Source: Okapia johnstoni
Taxonomy: Eukaryota; Chordata; Mammalia; Artiodactyla; Giraffidae
Length of the DNA: 64,000 bases
Direction: 5' to 3'
Assembly: GCA_024291935.2 (NCBI GenBank)
Contig: CM044320.1
Coordinates: forward strand, 47,868,001 to 47,932,000
Positions 1 to 13,108 of this stretch are shown in pieces. The translations under genes and the position numbers were made by a program. The number at the start of each line of letters is the position of its first letter. Position 1 is the stretch's first letter. The notes beneath the pieces were generated by a model. It searched no databases and was not told the DNA's origin. It saw only the letters and a program-made list of their open reading frames with translations.

Positions 1-1198
1 ATTATTTCAAAGTCCTACTTGGGCCTGGAAAACATCAATCTTCTGCCTGTTACCAGTGTGCTAGTAATACAGGCTATGGAGTTTCTCAAGAAGGCTGTAG
101 GATCCAAGTTAGGCAGCTCATTGCTCAGGCTGAGTAGCCAGAGAGGGGAATTCTTGATTCAGGGCAGCATCTGTTAGTGATTAAGGTTTCAGAGGCATGT
201 GCCTGAACTGAAGGCAATGCTACAGAATCGGTCATAGCAGCAGTCCCAGTTGTAAAACAGATTCCATCCTTAAAGTGGATATGAAAGGTAAACATGAAAG
301 CGTTATTCTGTAGTCACATGAAACAAAAACGATACTTGTTTAACATCCCCCACAGCACACGTGCAAGCACACACAAGGGGAAACAACAACAGCCAGAGGT
401 TTATGGGAAAGAAAGAGATTCCCCCAAGCAGCAGCTACCACCATCAAACTCAGAAGAGCTCACTTGTATTCTAATAATTGCACATAATGTTTGCAAAGTG
501 GATCTTTCTGGCATTCACTCTCTGACAGCTCTCTTCCTTGAAAACTCAAGTTTGTTCAAATCGTACCCTTGGCAAAAAAAGAAAAAAAAGAATCCCCGTA
601 TCCAAAAATCACTATGAATTCTGTCTGTGTCAGAGATCTGACTATAGTTAACAAGAGCATGTTTACTGTGACTTGGAAGACAGGATGGACCTTGAACAAA
701 GTCCAAAGATCTGGGCCTGGTGTGAAGAGTGATCTTAGGACTTCTAGGTGGGCTGGGTGAGAAATTCTGAGAGTGTTTGGGGTGGCAGTAGAATGAGACC
801 CCAAGGTTTTTATTAATGTTATTTTGGGAAAGTGTGCACTATCTATAAAAGTGGATGTAGGTGTGTGTGTGAGTTGAATTTAGAAAGCTTAGAGAGAGAG
901 CTGTTAAAAAATTTAAAGAAAAAGTCAAGACGAGCAGTTTAAGGTGGGTCAGAATTTAGTGTTCAAGCTACAAATTTCAGTTGAAGGTACATGAATAAGA
1001 AACACAATGTCCCACACCAGGGGAGAGTCCTGGTTTTTATGGGGAACACCTTGAACACACCCAGAAAGTCAGCAACTTGGATGTCCTGGCTGGTTTAAGT
1101 TCAGCCTTTCTGGAAGCACTTGCGAAAAAGCAGGGAGAGCTGAAAACAAGGCCAAAGCAAGTGACAAATAAGAAAACAGAATAAGAAGCAAAAAACTA
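1..1198. other. Unrecognised non-coding stretch
   Basis: I see no gene here. Short open frames (for example 294-617 on +) have no recognisable domain, biased codon use or splice context. There is an A-rich patch near 573-592. Nothing else can be named by eye. Confidence 0.5.
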
Positions 1199-1429
1199 GG
1201 ACTTCCCTGGTGGTCCAGCGGTTAAGACCTCACCTTCCAATGCAAGTGGTGTGGGTTCGATCACTGGTCAGGAAGCTATGATCCCACAGGCCTCTCACCC
1301 AAAAAAGCCAAAACATAAAACAGAAGCAATATTGTAACAAATTTGATAAAGACTTTGAAAAACTTGTCCACATTAGAAAAATCTTAAAAAAAAATAAAGA
1401 GTATGTTTATTAAAAAAAAAAAAAAAAAA
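1199..1429 (+). repeat. CHR-2 type tRNA-derived SINE with A-rich tail
   Basis: Opens with the CHR-2 head (acttccctggtggtccag), has a B-box-like gggttcga, and ends in an A-rich tail (pure A run near 1411-1428). It belongs to the cetartiodactyl tRNA-SINE group. The tail beyond 1315 is degenerate. Confidence 0.75.
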
Positions 1430-2259
1430 GAAGAAGCACCAAAAGCTGACTATATGAGAGATGGATCTAAGAACAATCTTAATATAACAAAACAGTTCCA
1501 GGAAGGCAGAGCACGGGGCCTACGGGCCAGTCACTGAGGCCAAAGAAAAAACAGAGGTGAACTATAGCCATCTATTTGGTTAGAAGTTTGTTTGTTGGTT
1601 CGTCTGTTTGCTTGTTTTCCATCAGGAAATGAATGGTCACCTTGTAAACTAAATTTGCCCATAAACAACTTGAATCTATCTTATAGAAACTGCTTCTTTT
1701 AGGTCATGAAACAGGCTAAGAAATAAAATTGTGGGGTGCAGCAGAAAGGTCATTTAACCAGGACTGAAATACCTGGGCTCTAGTCCAAGTTATGCCAATC
1801 ACTGGCTGAGGTGGTGTCTCAGGTGGGGCATTTAGCCCATGCATCTTCTGGAAGCCTGCCATGGCGGGGCTAGGAGGGTAGCGGGAGGGAGTAAAGAGAG
1901 ATGGAAAGATGATCTCCAAGGTCCCATCCAGTGAAAACAGTCATGGTTCCAGTTAGCGTATAAAATAATTGAGGAAGTCTGGAAAGCTATATATCAAAAT
2001 ATTACTAGAATCTACCTCAAGAGAATGGGATTAGGGCAGAGGCAGAGAGACAAAAGAAAACAATTAGGGAACCATTTCAGTGGGGAAAAATGCAAAGGGA
2101 GGGGGAATTATAAGTGAAATATTAAACAGGAAAAGTTCCAGTTAGCATATAAAATAATAAAGTCTGGAAGGCTATATATCAAAACATCACTAGTAGTCAG
2201 AGCATAGGCACGAATTAGAAGGAGCAAAGGCACTTGGGGGAGCTGACAGAGTGATTATT
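1430..2259. other. Non-coding stretch with a ~60 bp direct duplication
   Basis: No gene is recognised. About 60 bases starting at 1946 (gttccagttagc...) recur, slightly diverged, from 2135 to about 2193, in the same orientation and 189 bp apart. The rest is featureless. Confidence 0.55.
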
Positions 2260-3833
2260 TTATTTCCCCGCTTTCTCCCTTGCCCTTCTTGGAAAAGCTC
2301 GTGGTAGAACCATTGGCAGCCTGTCAATCCCATCTAACTCCTCTTCATCCTCTGGGGCCCAAACCTCCTTGCCCACTAATGAGGGAATGGGACATGGGAG
2401 GGAATTGCCTGGGAACATGCTCTGATGCCTCCTTTGCAATACACCATCTGATTTTCTGGCACAATGTGAAGAAAGCTGAGCTTGGATCTTGCCCCACACT
2501 GATAGTGCTGCTTATCTTGGAGATTTCAGCATCATCAGTGTGGCTTCTTACATCATTCTGGCTCCCCTCTTTCTCACTATAAACTTCAGGGTCTACAAGT
2601 CTGTCATCCAAGCTGTACAAAAGTCAAAAGGCCATGCAATCGAGCTATTTTCAGTTTTCCATAATTATGAGAGTAACCCCATCAACATGGTCAACATGAT
2701 CCCAAAACTCATCATGTGTGTCTTTCTGGTAAAAGATCTGGCTGTCTTCATGTGGCTAATGACCAACATTGGTTTAGCTCCAATGGGATTGCCCTTCTGA
2801 TCTTTGCCTAACCGTAAATTTTCAGTGTTCCCATGAAAAGTACAAATCCCAGTCTGACTACTATGTTATGACCAAGTCAGATGTTGAAGGGCCCAGGCAA
2901 TGCTCTCTGGTATTTCAAAGAAAAAAAAATAAGCACATGGAAATTAAAAATCCAACAGTTACCAAAACACCATTGAAGAGTTATAACCCTGCTCTTGTGC
3001 CATGAAGGAATATGTCCAGTGTTCAACTCCAAACTTTTTTCATCTGGTGTTTTCTCACCTTCTTTCACTTACCCAAACACTGGGTTTTAAACCAATGTCT
3101 TACAAGAGTTTTGTGCTTACTTTCGATTTAAGGAATCATGATTACAAAAAAATTGATTTGGGGGTGGGAGTGGAATAATGACTATGGAGTTAACTTTTAT
3201 GTATTCCTCAGACTGTTCTTACCCTCCTCTGATCTCATAACCCTGTTTCATAATATGAGCAGCTATTTGTGTTATCATCTGTCTTCTCCGGCCTCACTGG
3301 TACAAAACCTTTGATTCTGTTAATATCTCATAGGTGATACTGATAGTCACTGAATCCTAGAATTGTTTTTATTGTTGTTGTTCAGTCACCAAGTCATGTC
3401 TGATTCTTTGCGGCTCCATGGACTGTAGCCAATCAGACTCCTCTGTCCATGGGATTTCCCAGGTAAGAATACTGGAGTGGGTAGCCATTTCCTTCTCCAG
3501 GGGATCTTCGTGACCCAGGGATCACACTCGTGTCTCCTGCATTAGCAGGCAGATTCTTTACCACTGAGCCACCAGAGAAGCCTGAATCCTAACACATCAT
3601 CTGATAAATGAGATCAGAAGCAGAAAGTTGGCCCACTGAGCTGACTACCACACCCTCTCTGCTCCTGCTTAGGAAATGAAAGGCCCCACCATTTGGGAAG
3701 GTGGTTCTTATTTCATTTCATCTGGACATGAGTTCTGAGCTTGAGTATGAGAAAAGTGCTTCCTACCTTCTTAAATACCTGCCTCAAACTTAATAGACAA
3801 GGCTGTGCTTTATTTGGGAAATTAAATGTATAT
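2260..3833 (+). pseudogene. RTN3: Processed pseudogene of RTN3, short isoform
   Basis: This is an intronless, decayed copy of reticulon-3 mRNA. RTN3 is an ER membrane-shaping protein with a C-terminal reticulon domain. The Ser-rich short N-terminus (SSSSSGAQ) is readable at 2336-2360 and runs directly into the reticulon homology domain: LIFWHNVKK near 2449, [13 protein letters not shown] at 2592-2630, then FHNY, FLVKDL and FMWLMT to about 2770. The start codon appears changed to GTG (2301), frames shift, and the C-terminal part has deletions; the stop remnant is near 2930. Sequence resembling the RTN3 3' UTR, as I recall it, continues to about 3830 and is split by a Bov-tA SINE at 3360-3581. 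The downstream end is obscured by BovB insertion, so no poly(A) or flanking duplication was found. Direct N-terminus/domain joining indicates the short mRNA isoform. RTN3 is a better match than RTN1 or RTN4 because of FHNY and FMWLMT. Confidence 0.85.
3360..3581 (-). repeat. Bov-tA SINE inserted in the RTN3 pseudogene
   Basis: Antisense Bov-tA: tail side ttgttgttcagtcac, body with gaatactggagtgggtagcc, and tRNA head ending ccactgagccacc. It is flanked by ctgaatccta at 3350-3359 and 3582-3591, a 10 bp target-site duplication, so it landed after the retrocopy. Confidence 0.85.
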
Positions 3834-4191
3834 CAGTTCAGTTCAGTCGCTCAGTCGTGTCCGACTCTTTGCGACCCCATGAACTGCAGCACGCCAGGCC
3901 TCCCTGTCCATCACCAACTCCTGGAGTCTACCCAAACCCATGTCCATCGAGTCGGTGATGCCATCCAACCATCTCATCCTCTGTCGTCCCCTTCTCCTCC
4001 CGCCCCCAATCCTACCCAGCATTAGGGTCTTTTCCAACGAGTCAACCCTTCGCATGAGGTGGCCAAAGTATTGGAGTTTCAGCTTCAACATCAGAACTTC
4101 CAATGAACACCCAGGATTGATCTCTTTTAGGATGGATTGATTGGATCTCCTTGCAGTCCAAGGGACTCTCAAGAGTCTTCTCCAACACCAC
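3834..4191 (-). repeat. BovB (RTE LINE) 3' end, antisense
   Basis: Starts gttcagttcagtcgctcag, the reverse complement of the BovB 3' terminus. The minus strand keeps an open frame (within 3843-4253) for the conserved C-terminal tail of the BovB polymerase ([21 protein letters not shown]). Flanked by atgtatat at 3826-3833 and 4192-4199, a candidate 8 bp target-site duplication. 5'-truncated. Confidence 0.85.
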
Positions 4192-4253
4192 ATGTATATA
4201 ATTTCTATAAAAATAATATTACCAGTTGCCTCTGGGTAAATGGACACACACAC

Positions 4254-4665
4254 AGTTCAGTTCAGTTCAGTCGCTCAGTCGTGTCCAGCTCTTCTCAGCT
4301 GCATGGACTGCAGCACGCCAGGCCTCCCTGTCCATCACTAACTTCCAGAGCTTGCTCAAACTCATAACCATTGAGTTGGTGATGCCATCCAACCATCTCA
4401 TCCTCTGTCATCCCTTTCTCCTCCTGCCTTCAATATTTCCCAGTATCAGGATCTTTTCCAATGAGTCAGTTCTTCACATCAGGTGGCCAAAGTATTGGAG
4501 TTTCAGCTTCAGCATCAGTCCTTCCAGTGAATATTCAGGATTGGTTTCCTTTAGGATTGACTGGTTTGATCTCCTTGCAGTCCAAGGGACTCTGAATAGT
4601 CTTCTCCAACTCCATAGTTCAAAAGGTCAATTCTTCAGTGCTCAGCTTTCTTTATGGTCCAACTC
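4254..4665 (-). repeat. BovB 3' end, antisense, second copy
   Basis: A second BovB 3' fragment, beginning gttcagttcagttcagtcgc, in the same orientation as the copy 60 bp upstream but more diverged (several substitutions and a broken C-terminal frame), so it is a separate and probably older insertion. Confidence 0.85.
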
Positions 4666-6125
4666 TCACGCAATTCACTGTAAGTTATTTGAGAGGGTAT
4701 ATATGAATAAGTGATTGTAGTCAGGTGATTCATGATTTGGAAAAGAGCTTGAATATGATTAATAGAGCAGAATTTCTAGACGCTCTGTCCCTGATAAAGA
4801 AAAAATACCTAAAAACTGAGATTTATGTTCTACCACATTTTAAAACTACTTAAAAATGGTTTAAACATTATCTCCATGAACACCATGGAAAGAAGTCTTA
4901 TATTTAGCCCAATTATTGCCCTCTGGTCATCAAAACTCACTTGCCAGGGTCAGTGGTCTCCATCAGTCTATATCGTAACTGACTGTTCTCCCCAAACATC
5001 AACACAAATATCTGATGTTTTTATGGAATGAGAATAAAATGAAATGAAAAGATGCAGAAAAATGATGGAGTAAAGCTAATAAAATAAGTAACTATACTCT
5101 CAGTCTCTTTGAGTTGATGACACTCTTAGACCTAGTTTGAAACTTCATCTATCTTTAAAGCCCAACAGATGAGACTAAATAAAAAAAGACAAGGTCAGCA
5201 TTCTGGTCCACACCAACACTAATTCTGAGTCCAAGATATCGTATGTGGTTCATTAAGGGAGATGTAATTTAAAGGTACAAATCCCTAAGCTTATCAAGTC
5301 TAGAACAACAATAATTAAATACATGTTCTGATAACACTAAATGGAAAAAAAATCTCATGAAGCCCATGTAGCCAAGCACTGTCCTAATCTAACTTTGTTT
5401 TCCTTTCAACAGGGTTACAGAACCCACAGAGGCAGAAACAAATGGGTTTTGTATAACCCTGGACTTCTCTTAGAGCCTAATTATTTGTTCTCAGAAACTC
5501 AAACCACTTCACTATACCCAAACAGGCCAGAAAGTTTGCAGGTAGAGCTGAGCCAAAGAGTCTGGTTCGGTTATATTAGCCAAAACATGAGTCGACTCAT
5601 TTGAGATGACTAGACACAAAGGCAAAAGAAAATACAAAAATTTATATATGAGTGTGTATATGTGTTGCTGTGTGTCATGTTTGTGCGAATGCTCACTGGA
5701 GTTGACAGGGAGTAATGACAGAGTATTTTCACTGGATTGTCTTTTCCTTGGTTCAGCTTTACTCTTGGAGGTAGAGCAGCAATGCTAGATCCTGACTGAT
5801 TTTAATTTGCCTACCTCGTTTCTTGACAAGCAGGACGAGAAATTGCAGTACTCTTTGTTATTTCTGCAGCTGATAAAACTCGTTCAGAGGTGTCCCATCC
5901 CCACTTAGAGCATCCTGCTTCTCACCCAAATAGGCTTCCAAGAGTCCATGTAGTGTTTGCAGAAAAAGAGAAAGTTATGTTTCATTTATTAAATAAATAC
6001 TTGAGCTTCAAGTTACATTGAACTATGCTAGGCACTGTGAAAATAAAATAAGCAAATAATTAAAAAAAGAATAACATAAAGTTATAAAATCTAAATGTAG
6101 GATAAGAAAATGTTTTTTAAAAATA
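4666..6125. other. Unrecognised intergenic sequence
   Basis: No gene is recognised. Open frames at 5341-5604 and 5606-5788 (+) show no known domain. Around 5985-6050 a cattatttaaataaatacttgagc type segment resembles an L2/MIR tail. Confidence 0.5.
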
Positions 6126-6129
6126 TTTA

Positions 6130-6300
6130 GTTGCTTTTAAAACTTTTATTTTGGATTGGAGTACCGCTGATTAACAGTTGTGGTAGTTTCAGGTGAACAG
6201 CGAAAGAACTTGGCTGTTCCTTCATACATGTAGGAACATACACATGTATCCATTCTTCCCCAAACTCCCCTCCTAATGCTTGTTAATAATGTAACATTTC
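6130..6300 (-). repeat. L1 3' end fragment, antisense
   Basis: Contains the antisense L1 3' pattern attttggattggagtaccgctgattaacag...gtggtagtttcaggtgaaca, followed by catgtatccattcttcccc. Degenerate. Confidence 0.6.
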
Positions 6301-6364
6301 CTTAAAAAAAAAAAAAGCCCAATACAAATCTCTCTTTCAAATAATAGATATAGGTATAGATACA

Positions 6365-6585
6365 GATGAGCTTCCCATGTGACCGCTAGTGGTAAAGAAC
6401 CTGCCTGCCAATGCAGGAGACGTTAAGAGACATGGGTTAGATCTCTGGGTTGGGAAGATCCGCTGGAGGAGGGCATGGAGAATTCAGTATTCTTGCCTGG
6501 AGAATCCCATGGACAGAGGAGCCTGGCAGGCTACAGTCCATAGGGTCACATAGAGTCAAACACGATTGAAGCAACTTATCACACA
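6365..6585 (+). repeat. Bov-tA SINE, sense
   Basis: Sense tRNA head (gagcttcccatgtg...ggtaaagaacctgcctg) followed by the BovA body (cttgcctggagaatcccatgg, ggagcctggcaggctacag). Diverged. Confidence 0.8.
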
Positions 6586-6974
6586 TGCATCGGTATAGAT
6601 GTAAATGTATAGATACAGATAAATAACTCCCTGTTACACAAGGATTGTCTTTCTGCATCCCATTTAGAAGCTTTTGCACACACAGTTCTGGCCCTGGACA
6701 AAAAAATGAAGTGAATGACCTTCACCTTCATCACCTTCAGGGTTCCCCAGCATTCCTGTAGCTCTCCTGTCCTCTCAAGGTCTGTTCTGCTCATAATTAC
6801 CCTGGCTTCGAAGGGTCCTCTACTGTACCCCTTCACTCAACAGTCCACTGTGGTCCTTATAAATTCCTTTTCTTCCCATCTCCACTGTCCGAAGAGTGCA
6901 GCTTTGTGAGGATAACTATTCAGATATACCAATTTTGCTAGATTATCAGACAGCAGAAAGATGTGGTTGTAAAC

Positions 6975-7085
6975 ATCAGTCCTGGATTGAGTTAATTATA
7001 ACTATGTGGAATCCTGGCTCAAATACTTATCAGTTCTGTGATCTTGAACAGTTTACTTAGCTTCATGTCCCAGTTTTCTTTTAGG
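6975..7085 (+). repeat. MIR-like ancient SINE remnant
   Basis: Shows the MIR core style text (aatcctggctcaaatacttat, tgtgatcttgaacagtttactta). Family call is by eye and moderate. Confidence 0.5.
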
Positions 7086-7274
7086 TAAGGTTGGATGAAG
7101 GGGAGTGGTGGCTAATACCATATTTCATCTAATCTATGATGCCGTCTCTTGTCAGTCTCACCATGATTTGACAAGCCCCAAGGCTTGTAAAAGAAAAGAA
7201 TGTTCAAATAATGTTTGTAAAGACATCATTAATTCTAAAATACATCCTAATTACACTGTGAGAATGTGGGGGGA

Positions 7275-7287
7275 AAAAGTGAATCTT
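7275..7287. repeat. Target-site duplication, 3' side of PPP1CC retrocopy
   Basis: aaaagtgaatctt, identical to 9705-9717. It abuts the T run (poly(A) on the minus strand). Read in retrocopy sense, the 5' copy is preceded by TTTT and starts AA, as expected of L1 endonuclease cleavage. Confidence 0.9.
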
Positions 7288-7317
7288 TTTTTTTTTTTTT
7301 TTTTTTTCCCAGAGCAA

Positions 7318-7323
7318 TTTATT
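7318..7323 (-). terminator. Polyadenylation signal of the PPP1CC retrocopy
   Basis: tttatt on +, AATAAA on -, ten bases before the poly(A) run. It is inherited from the parent mRNA and marks its true 3' end. Confidence 0.85.
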
Positions 7324-8547
7324 CATTAAAATCTATTCAATATGCCATCAACAGTTCTCCTGTGTGTATTGTGCTGATAAACTGACACTGATGACAAGTT
7401 CATCATTTAATAAGTCTGAATTAATTTTCACCACATGGTATTGTACATGGTCATCTGTTGAAACAGATTTCTTTTTAACAGATTTTAGTTTAAAAAAGTC
7501 ATAGATACTGTGAGTTCTGTATAAACTGGTGGGTAGTAAGTTAGTTCCTTTGTTTTGATGTGTAAGCCTCAACTTCATCGCAGAATAAAGAATGTAGGCC
7601 AAAGAATGCATAATCGGTCACTCGTATAGAACAGTATTGTTTCTATAATTTGAAGCTTTCTGAATGGACGGGTTCAGGCCTGATGTAACTGTAAAAAGAT
7701 TACTTAATGAACAGACTATATGGAAACTGTACAAAATGTAATTAACTTTAATTATTAATAGCTTAAACAGCACTATGTTACTAACTGCTATTCAAACTCA
7801 AAAACCTGTTTTTGAATCCCCATAAAGGTGACAGGTGTACACAACCATGCCACCTTGTACTTACTTAGGGGAGTGTCAATATATATTTCAACAGGAACTT
7901 TGGCTTCAGGAAGAGTCACAAACATTTAAAATAATGGCTTTAATCGTCATTTTAAGTATACCGTAGGGGAAAGTGTGCTTTAATTAAATATACATACCAG
8001 TGATGCTGGCAAAGTTGAAAGTTACTCCTAATGTTGACAGCTATAAAAACTAGTTTGTACATGATAAGACAATGAGAGAAAAAAACAAAAAGCAATCCCT
8101 TTGAAACAAAAAAGTTCACAGTGGTTTGTATCTAACAGTATGCATTTTATGACAATAACATGTACAGATTGAGCACCCTAGGGCTCTCTTTATATCCTAA
8201 AGAAAATGAGCATTTACATTATTCATGGGCTGTACTGAATTAAAAAAAGAGATCAGTTGTACACTCACCCCTTAGACAGGGGACACTGTCCTGAGTGTAC
8301 AGCTTTAACACCATCATTAATGTTGTTTGTAAAAGAACAGGGAACTAAACAAAACATTTTTTCCTTGGGAGTGGAGAATCTTTCATTTGCTGTTATAACC
8401 AGCAAATATAATTCATTAAGTCAAAAATGGAAGGGGGAGCCCCACAAACACTATTTGAGCAAGCTGACCAATACACATTACAGTTTTAAAAATGAAGGTT
8501 ATGTACTATATGTTACAAGTCCCAACTAGGCAGTATCAAAATGACAT

Positions 8548-9704
<1,157 letters not shown>

Positions 9705-9717
9705 AAAAGTGAATCTT
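9705..9717. repeat. Target-site duplication, 5' side of PPP1CC retrocopy
   Basis: aaaagtgaatctt, identical to 7275-7287, directly after the copied leader; host sequence resumes at aaaatgatt. Confidence 0.9.
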
Positions 9718-11164
9718 AAAATGATTAAATACAATAGTATCAACTTCATAAAGATATGATAAGTATTAACTAAGATTTAGGCACTTGAATGCTAGCCAGT
9801 ATTATTCATATGTTACTCCTGCCAGAAAATATAGTTCATTTTAACAAGAGTTCTTTAAACACAATATACTCAGGGCTGGGTCTGGGGGTTTAGAGCCAAT
9901 GGAAACATACCTTATGGGTGGCTTAGACTCTTTTGATGCCCTCATTCAGATCACACATCTTGGAAGTCATTTTTAGGATTGCTCCCACTCAAAAACTAGT
10001 GACACAAATCTGGAATCAGAAATTTTATCACAGTTTAGAGAGATTTATCCCTACATTAAATAATCAAATCATTCAGAGACTTTCATAATGAGTTGAAGTT
10101 TATAATTGCCTCCCCCAGATCACTTTCCAGGCCAGATAGCTTTCAAATACTCCTTAAATCTGGAAGTTTAGTCAATGCACCTATGACGATTTATCCTCAA
10201 TATTCTAATTTCTGTCTTTTGATGTGTTAAATTGAAAAAGAATGTAGAAGCACCAAACAGGAAAGAATACCTTTTCACTACCAGAAAACATAGTTATCTT
10301 TCAGATGAGTGACATTATAGAACAAGAATATTTTAGCAAGCACTCTGAAGGACATAAATGCCATGTACTTATTTATAAATCTAACTTGGTCACCTTTATG
10401 TTAAATTCAACACAGGAAATCTAAAAATGACACTCATCCAGAAGTTGGATATGATATACGTAACAAATATGGTATTCATAGAATGTTCTGTAAAGCATCA
10501 TTCCTTTATAGGTCTTCAGTTTAGTCTGCAGCTTGATAACTTGTTTATGTCAGCATGCCTGTCTGCTAAGTAGTATACTGACAATATTGATGTGATTTTC
10601 CAATGATCTGAATACGAGTACAACAGTTGACAATATCTTGCCACAATTGTATAACTTCATAAAAGCTTTCATCTGCATCTTGCCAAAAATGCAGTGTCTA
10701 TTTATAACTAGTCAATCATTTTCAGTGAGTCAGTCCTTTTAATATCTTGCACAAACAATATGCTGTGATCTAAGTTGATTATTAAGATAGACTAAAACCT
10801 TTTATAGATATTTGCTCAAAATAAATCAGTCACTTACTTTAGACCCAAGACTTGAATGATATGGGCTAACAACCACCTGCTCAGGCAATTTAGGAACAGC
10901 ACATACCAGAAGATAGTTATTCCAGTTTGCAACAGGAGGCTGGCATCTCAGTCACCCTACACTCAGTACTTCCTTCTACTGTACTACTCTTTTCATGTAC
11001 TCATGTGGAGTATTTACTTACATTCTGGGTTCTCCTATGAAACAGTATGCTTTCTTTAAGACAGAAATTGTACCTTATTCACCTTCATATGTTTATTTAT
11101 TTATTAATACATTTATTCTTCCTTTCCACAATGCTTTATGCCTAGAAGATACTTAAAATTTGCT
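9718..11164. other. AT-rich intergenic stretch
   Basis: No gene or repeat family is recognised; composition is uniformly AT-rich. The 67-codon frame at 10856-11059 has no known domain. Confidence 0.5.
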
Positions 11165-11691
11165 GAATTGCATGTCTCTGACCTTCTAAACATCCACTGG
11201 ATCATAGAAAAAGCAAAAGAGTTCCAGGAAAACATCTACTTCTCCATTATTGACTACCTCAAAGACTTTGGCTGCATGGATCACAACAAACTGTGGAAAA
11301 TTCTGAAAGAGATGGGAATACCAGACCATCTGACCTCCCTCCTGAGAAATCAGGATGCAGGTCAAGAAGCAACAGTTAGAACCGGGCATGAAACAATGGA
11401 CTGGTTCCAAATTGGGAAAGAAGTACATCAAGACTATATATTGTCACCCTGCTTATTTAACTTATATGCAGAGTACATCATGTGAAATGCCAAGCTGGAT
11501 GAAGAACGAGCTGGAATCAAGATTTCCAGGAGAAATATCAATAACCTCCGATATGTAGATGACACCACCCATATGGCAGAAAGTGAAGAGGAACTAAAGA
11601 GCCTCTTGATGAAAGTGAAAGAGGAGAGTGAAAAGGCTGGCTTAAAACTCAACATTCAAAAAATTAAGATCATGGCATCTGGTCCCATCAG
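11165..11691 (+). repeat. BovB reverse-transcriptase segment, sense (outer element, left part)
   Basis: Encodes the BovB polymerase region in broken frame: [10 protein letters not shown] at 11194, then the SPCLFNLYAEYIM region and a damaged YVDDT version of the YADD active site near 11553, ending at the ASGPIS-coding text at 11691. The next stretch of the same element resumes at about 13113, so it was split by an inserted element. Confidence 0.88.
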
Positions 11692-13108
11692 TTCAGTTCA
11701 GTTCTGTTCAGCTGCTCAGTCGTGTCTGACTCTTTGCAACCCCATGGACTGAGCACACCAGGCTTCCCTGTCCATCACCAACTCCCAGAATTTACTCAAA
11801 CTCATGTCCATTGAGTCAGTGATGACATCCAGCCATCTCATCCTCTATTGTCCCCTTCTCCTCCTGCCTTCAATCTTTCCCAGTATCAGGGTCTTTTCCA
11901 AGGAGTCAGTTCTTCACATCAGGTGGCCAAAGTGTTGGAGTTTCAGCTTCAGCATCAAGTCCTTCCAACGAATATTCAGGACTGATTTCCTTTAGGATGG
12001 ACTGGTTGGATCTCCTTGCAGTCCAAGTGACCCTCAAGAGTCTTCTCCAACACTACAGTTCAAAAGCATCAATTCTTTGGCGCTCAGCTTTCTTTATATT
12101 CCAACTCTCACATCCATACATGATTACTGGGAAAACCATAGCTTTGACTAGATGGACCTTTGTTGGCAAAGTAATGTCTCTGCTTTTTAATATGCTGTCT
12201 AGGTTGGTCATAACTTTTCTTCCAAGGAAGAAGCAACTTTTAATTTCATGGCTGCAGTCACCATCTGCAGTGATTTTGGAGCCCGAAAAAATAAAGTCTG
12301 TCACTGTTTCCACTGTCTCCCCATCTATTTGCCATGAAGTGATGGGACCAGATGCCATGATCTGAGTTTTCTGAATGTTGAACCTCAAGCCAACTTTTTC
12401 ACTCTCCTCTTTCACTTTCATCAAGAGGCTCTTTTGTTCTTTGCTTTCTGCCATAAGGGTGGTGTCATCTGCATATCTGTGGTTATTGATATTTCTCCTG
12501 GAAATCTTGATTCCAGCTTGTGCTTCATCCAACCCAGCATTTCTCATGATGTACTCTGCATATGAGTTAAATAAGCAAGGTGACAATACACAGCCTTGAC
12601 GTACTCCTTTCCTGATTTGGAACCAGTCTTTTGTTCCATGTCCAGTTCTAACTGTTGCTTCCTGACCTGCATACAGATTTCTCAAGAAGCAGGTCAGATG
12701 GTCTGGTATTCCCATCTCTTTCAGAATTTTCCAGAGTTTGTCGTGGTCCACACAGTCAAAGGCTTTGACATATTCAATAAAGCAGAAGCAGATGTTTTTC
12801 TGGAACTCTCTTGCTTTTTCTATGATCCAGCAGATGTTGGCAATTTGATCTCTGGTTCTTCTGCCCTTTCTAAATCCAGCATGAACATCTGGAAGTTCAT
12901 GGTTCACATACCGTTAAAGCCTGGCTTGGAGAATTTTGAGCATTACTTTACTAGTGAGTGAGATGAGTGCAATTGTGTTTTAGTTTGAGTATTCTTTGGC
13001 ATTGCTTTTCTTTGGGATTGGAATGAAAACTGACCTTTTCTAGTCCTGTGGCCACTGCTGAGTTTTCAGAATTTGCTGCCATATTGAGTGCAGCACTTTC
13101 ACTTCACT
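11692..13108 (-). mobile_element. BovB LINE, 5'-truncated, antisense (inner element)
   Basis: Begins (on +) with the gttcagttcag BovB terminus and extends about 1.4 kb through the polymerase region, ending near ttgagtgcagcactttcac. It interrupts the + strand BovB at its ggtcccatca site; that element continues at about 13113. No clean target-site duplication is visible: the right border carries extra cttcacttcac. Contains the long frame at 12053-12907. Confidence 0.85.
12053..12907 (-). pseudogene. BovB reverse transcriptase fragment (284 codons open)
   Basis: An open stretch of RTE-type reverse transcriptase. Visible in order: [20 protein letters not shown], a palm motif A region ([13 protein letters not shown]), RQGCVLSPCLF, the YADDTTLMAES active site (about residue 144), the EKVGLRFNIQKT segment, and the C-terminal YGCESW and KKAERQRID region. 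The N-terminal endonuclease half is absent because the element is 5'-truncated, and the frame stops before the C-terminal tail. Not an autonomous element; the open frame starts at an internal Met. No host function is implied. Confidence 0.85.

Noticed and set aside
12375..12961. Plus-strand frames over the inner BovB
   Set aside because: Shadows of the minus-strand reverse transcriptase, which carries the real motifs.
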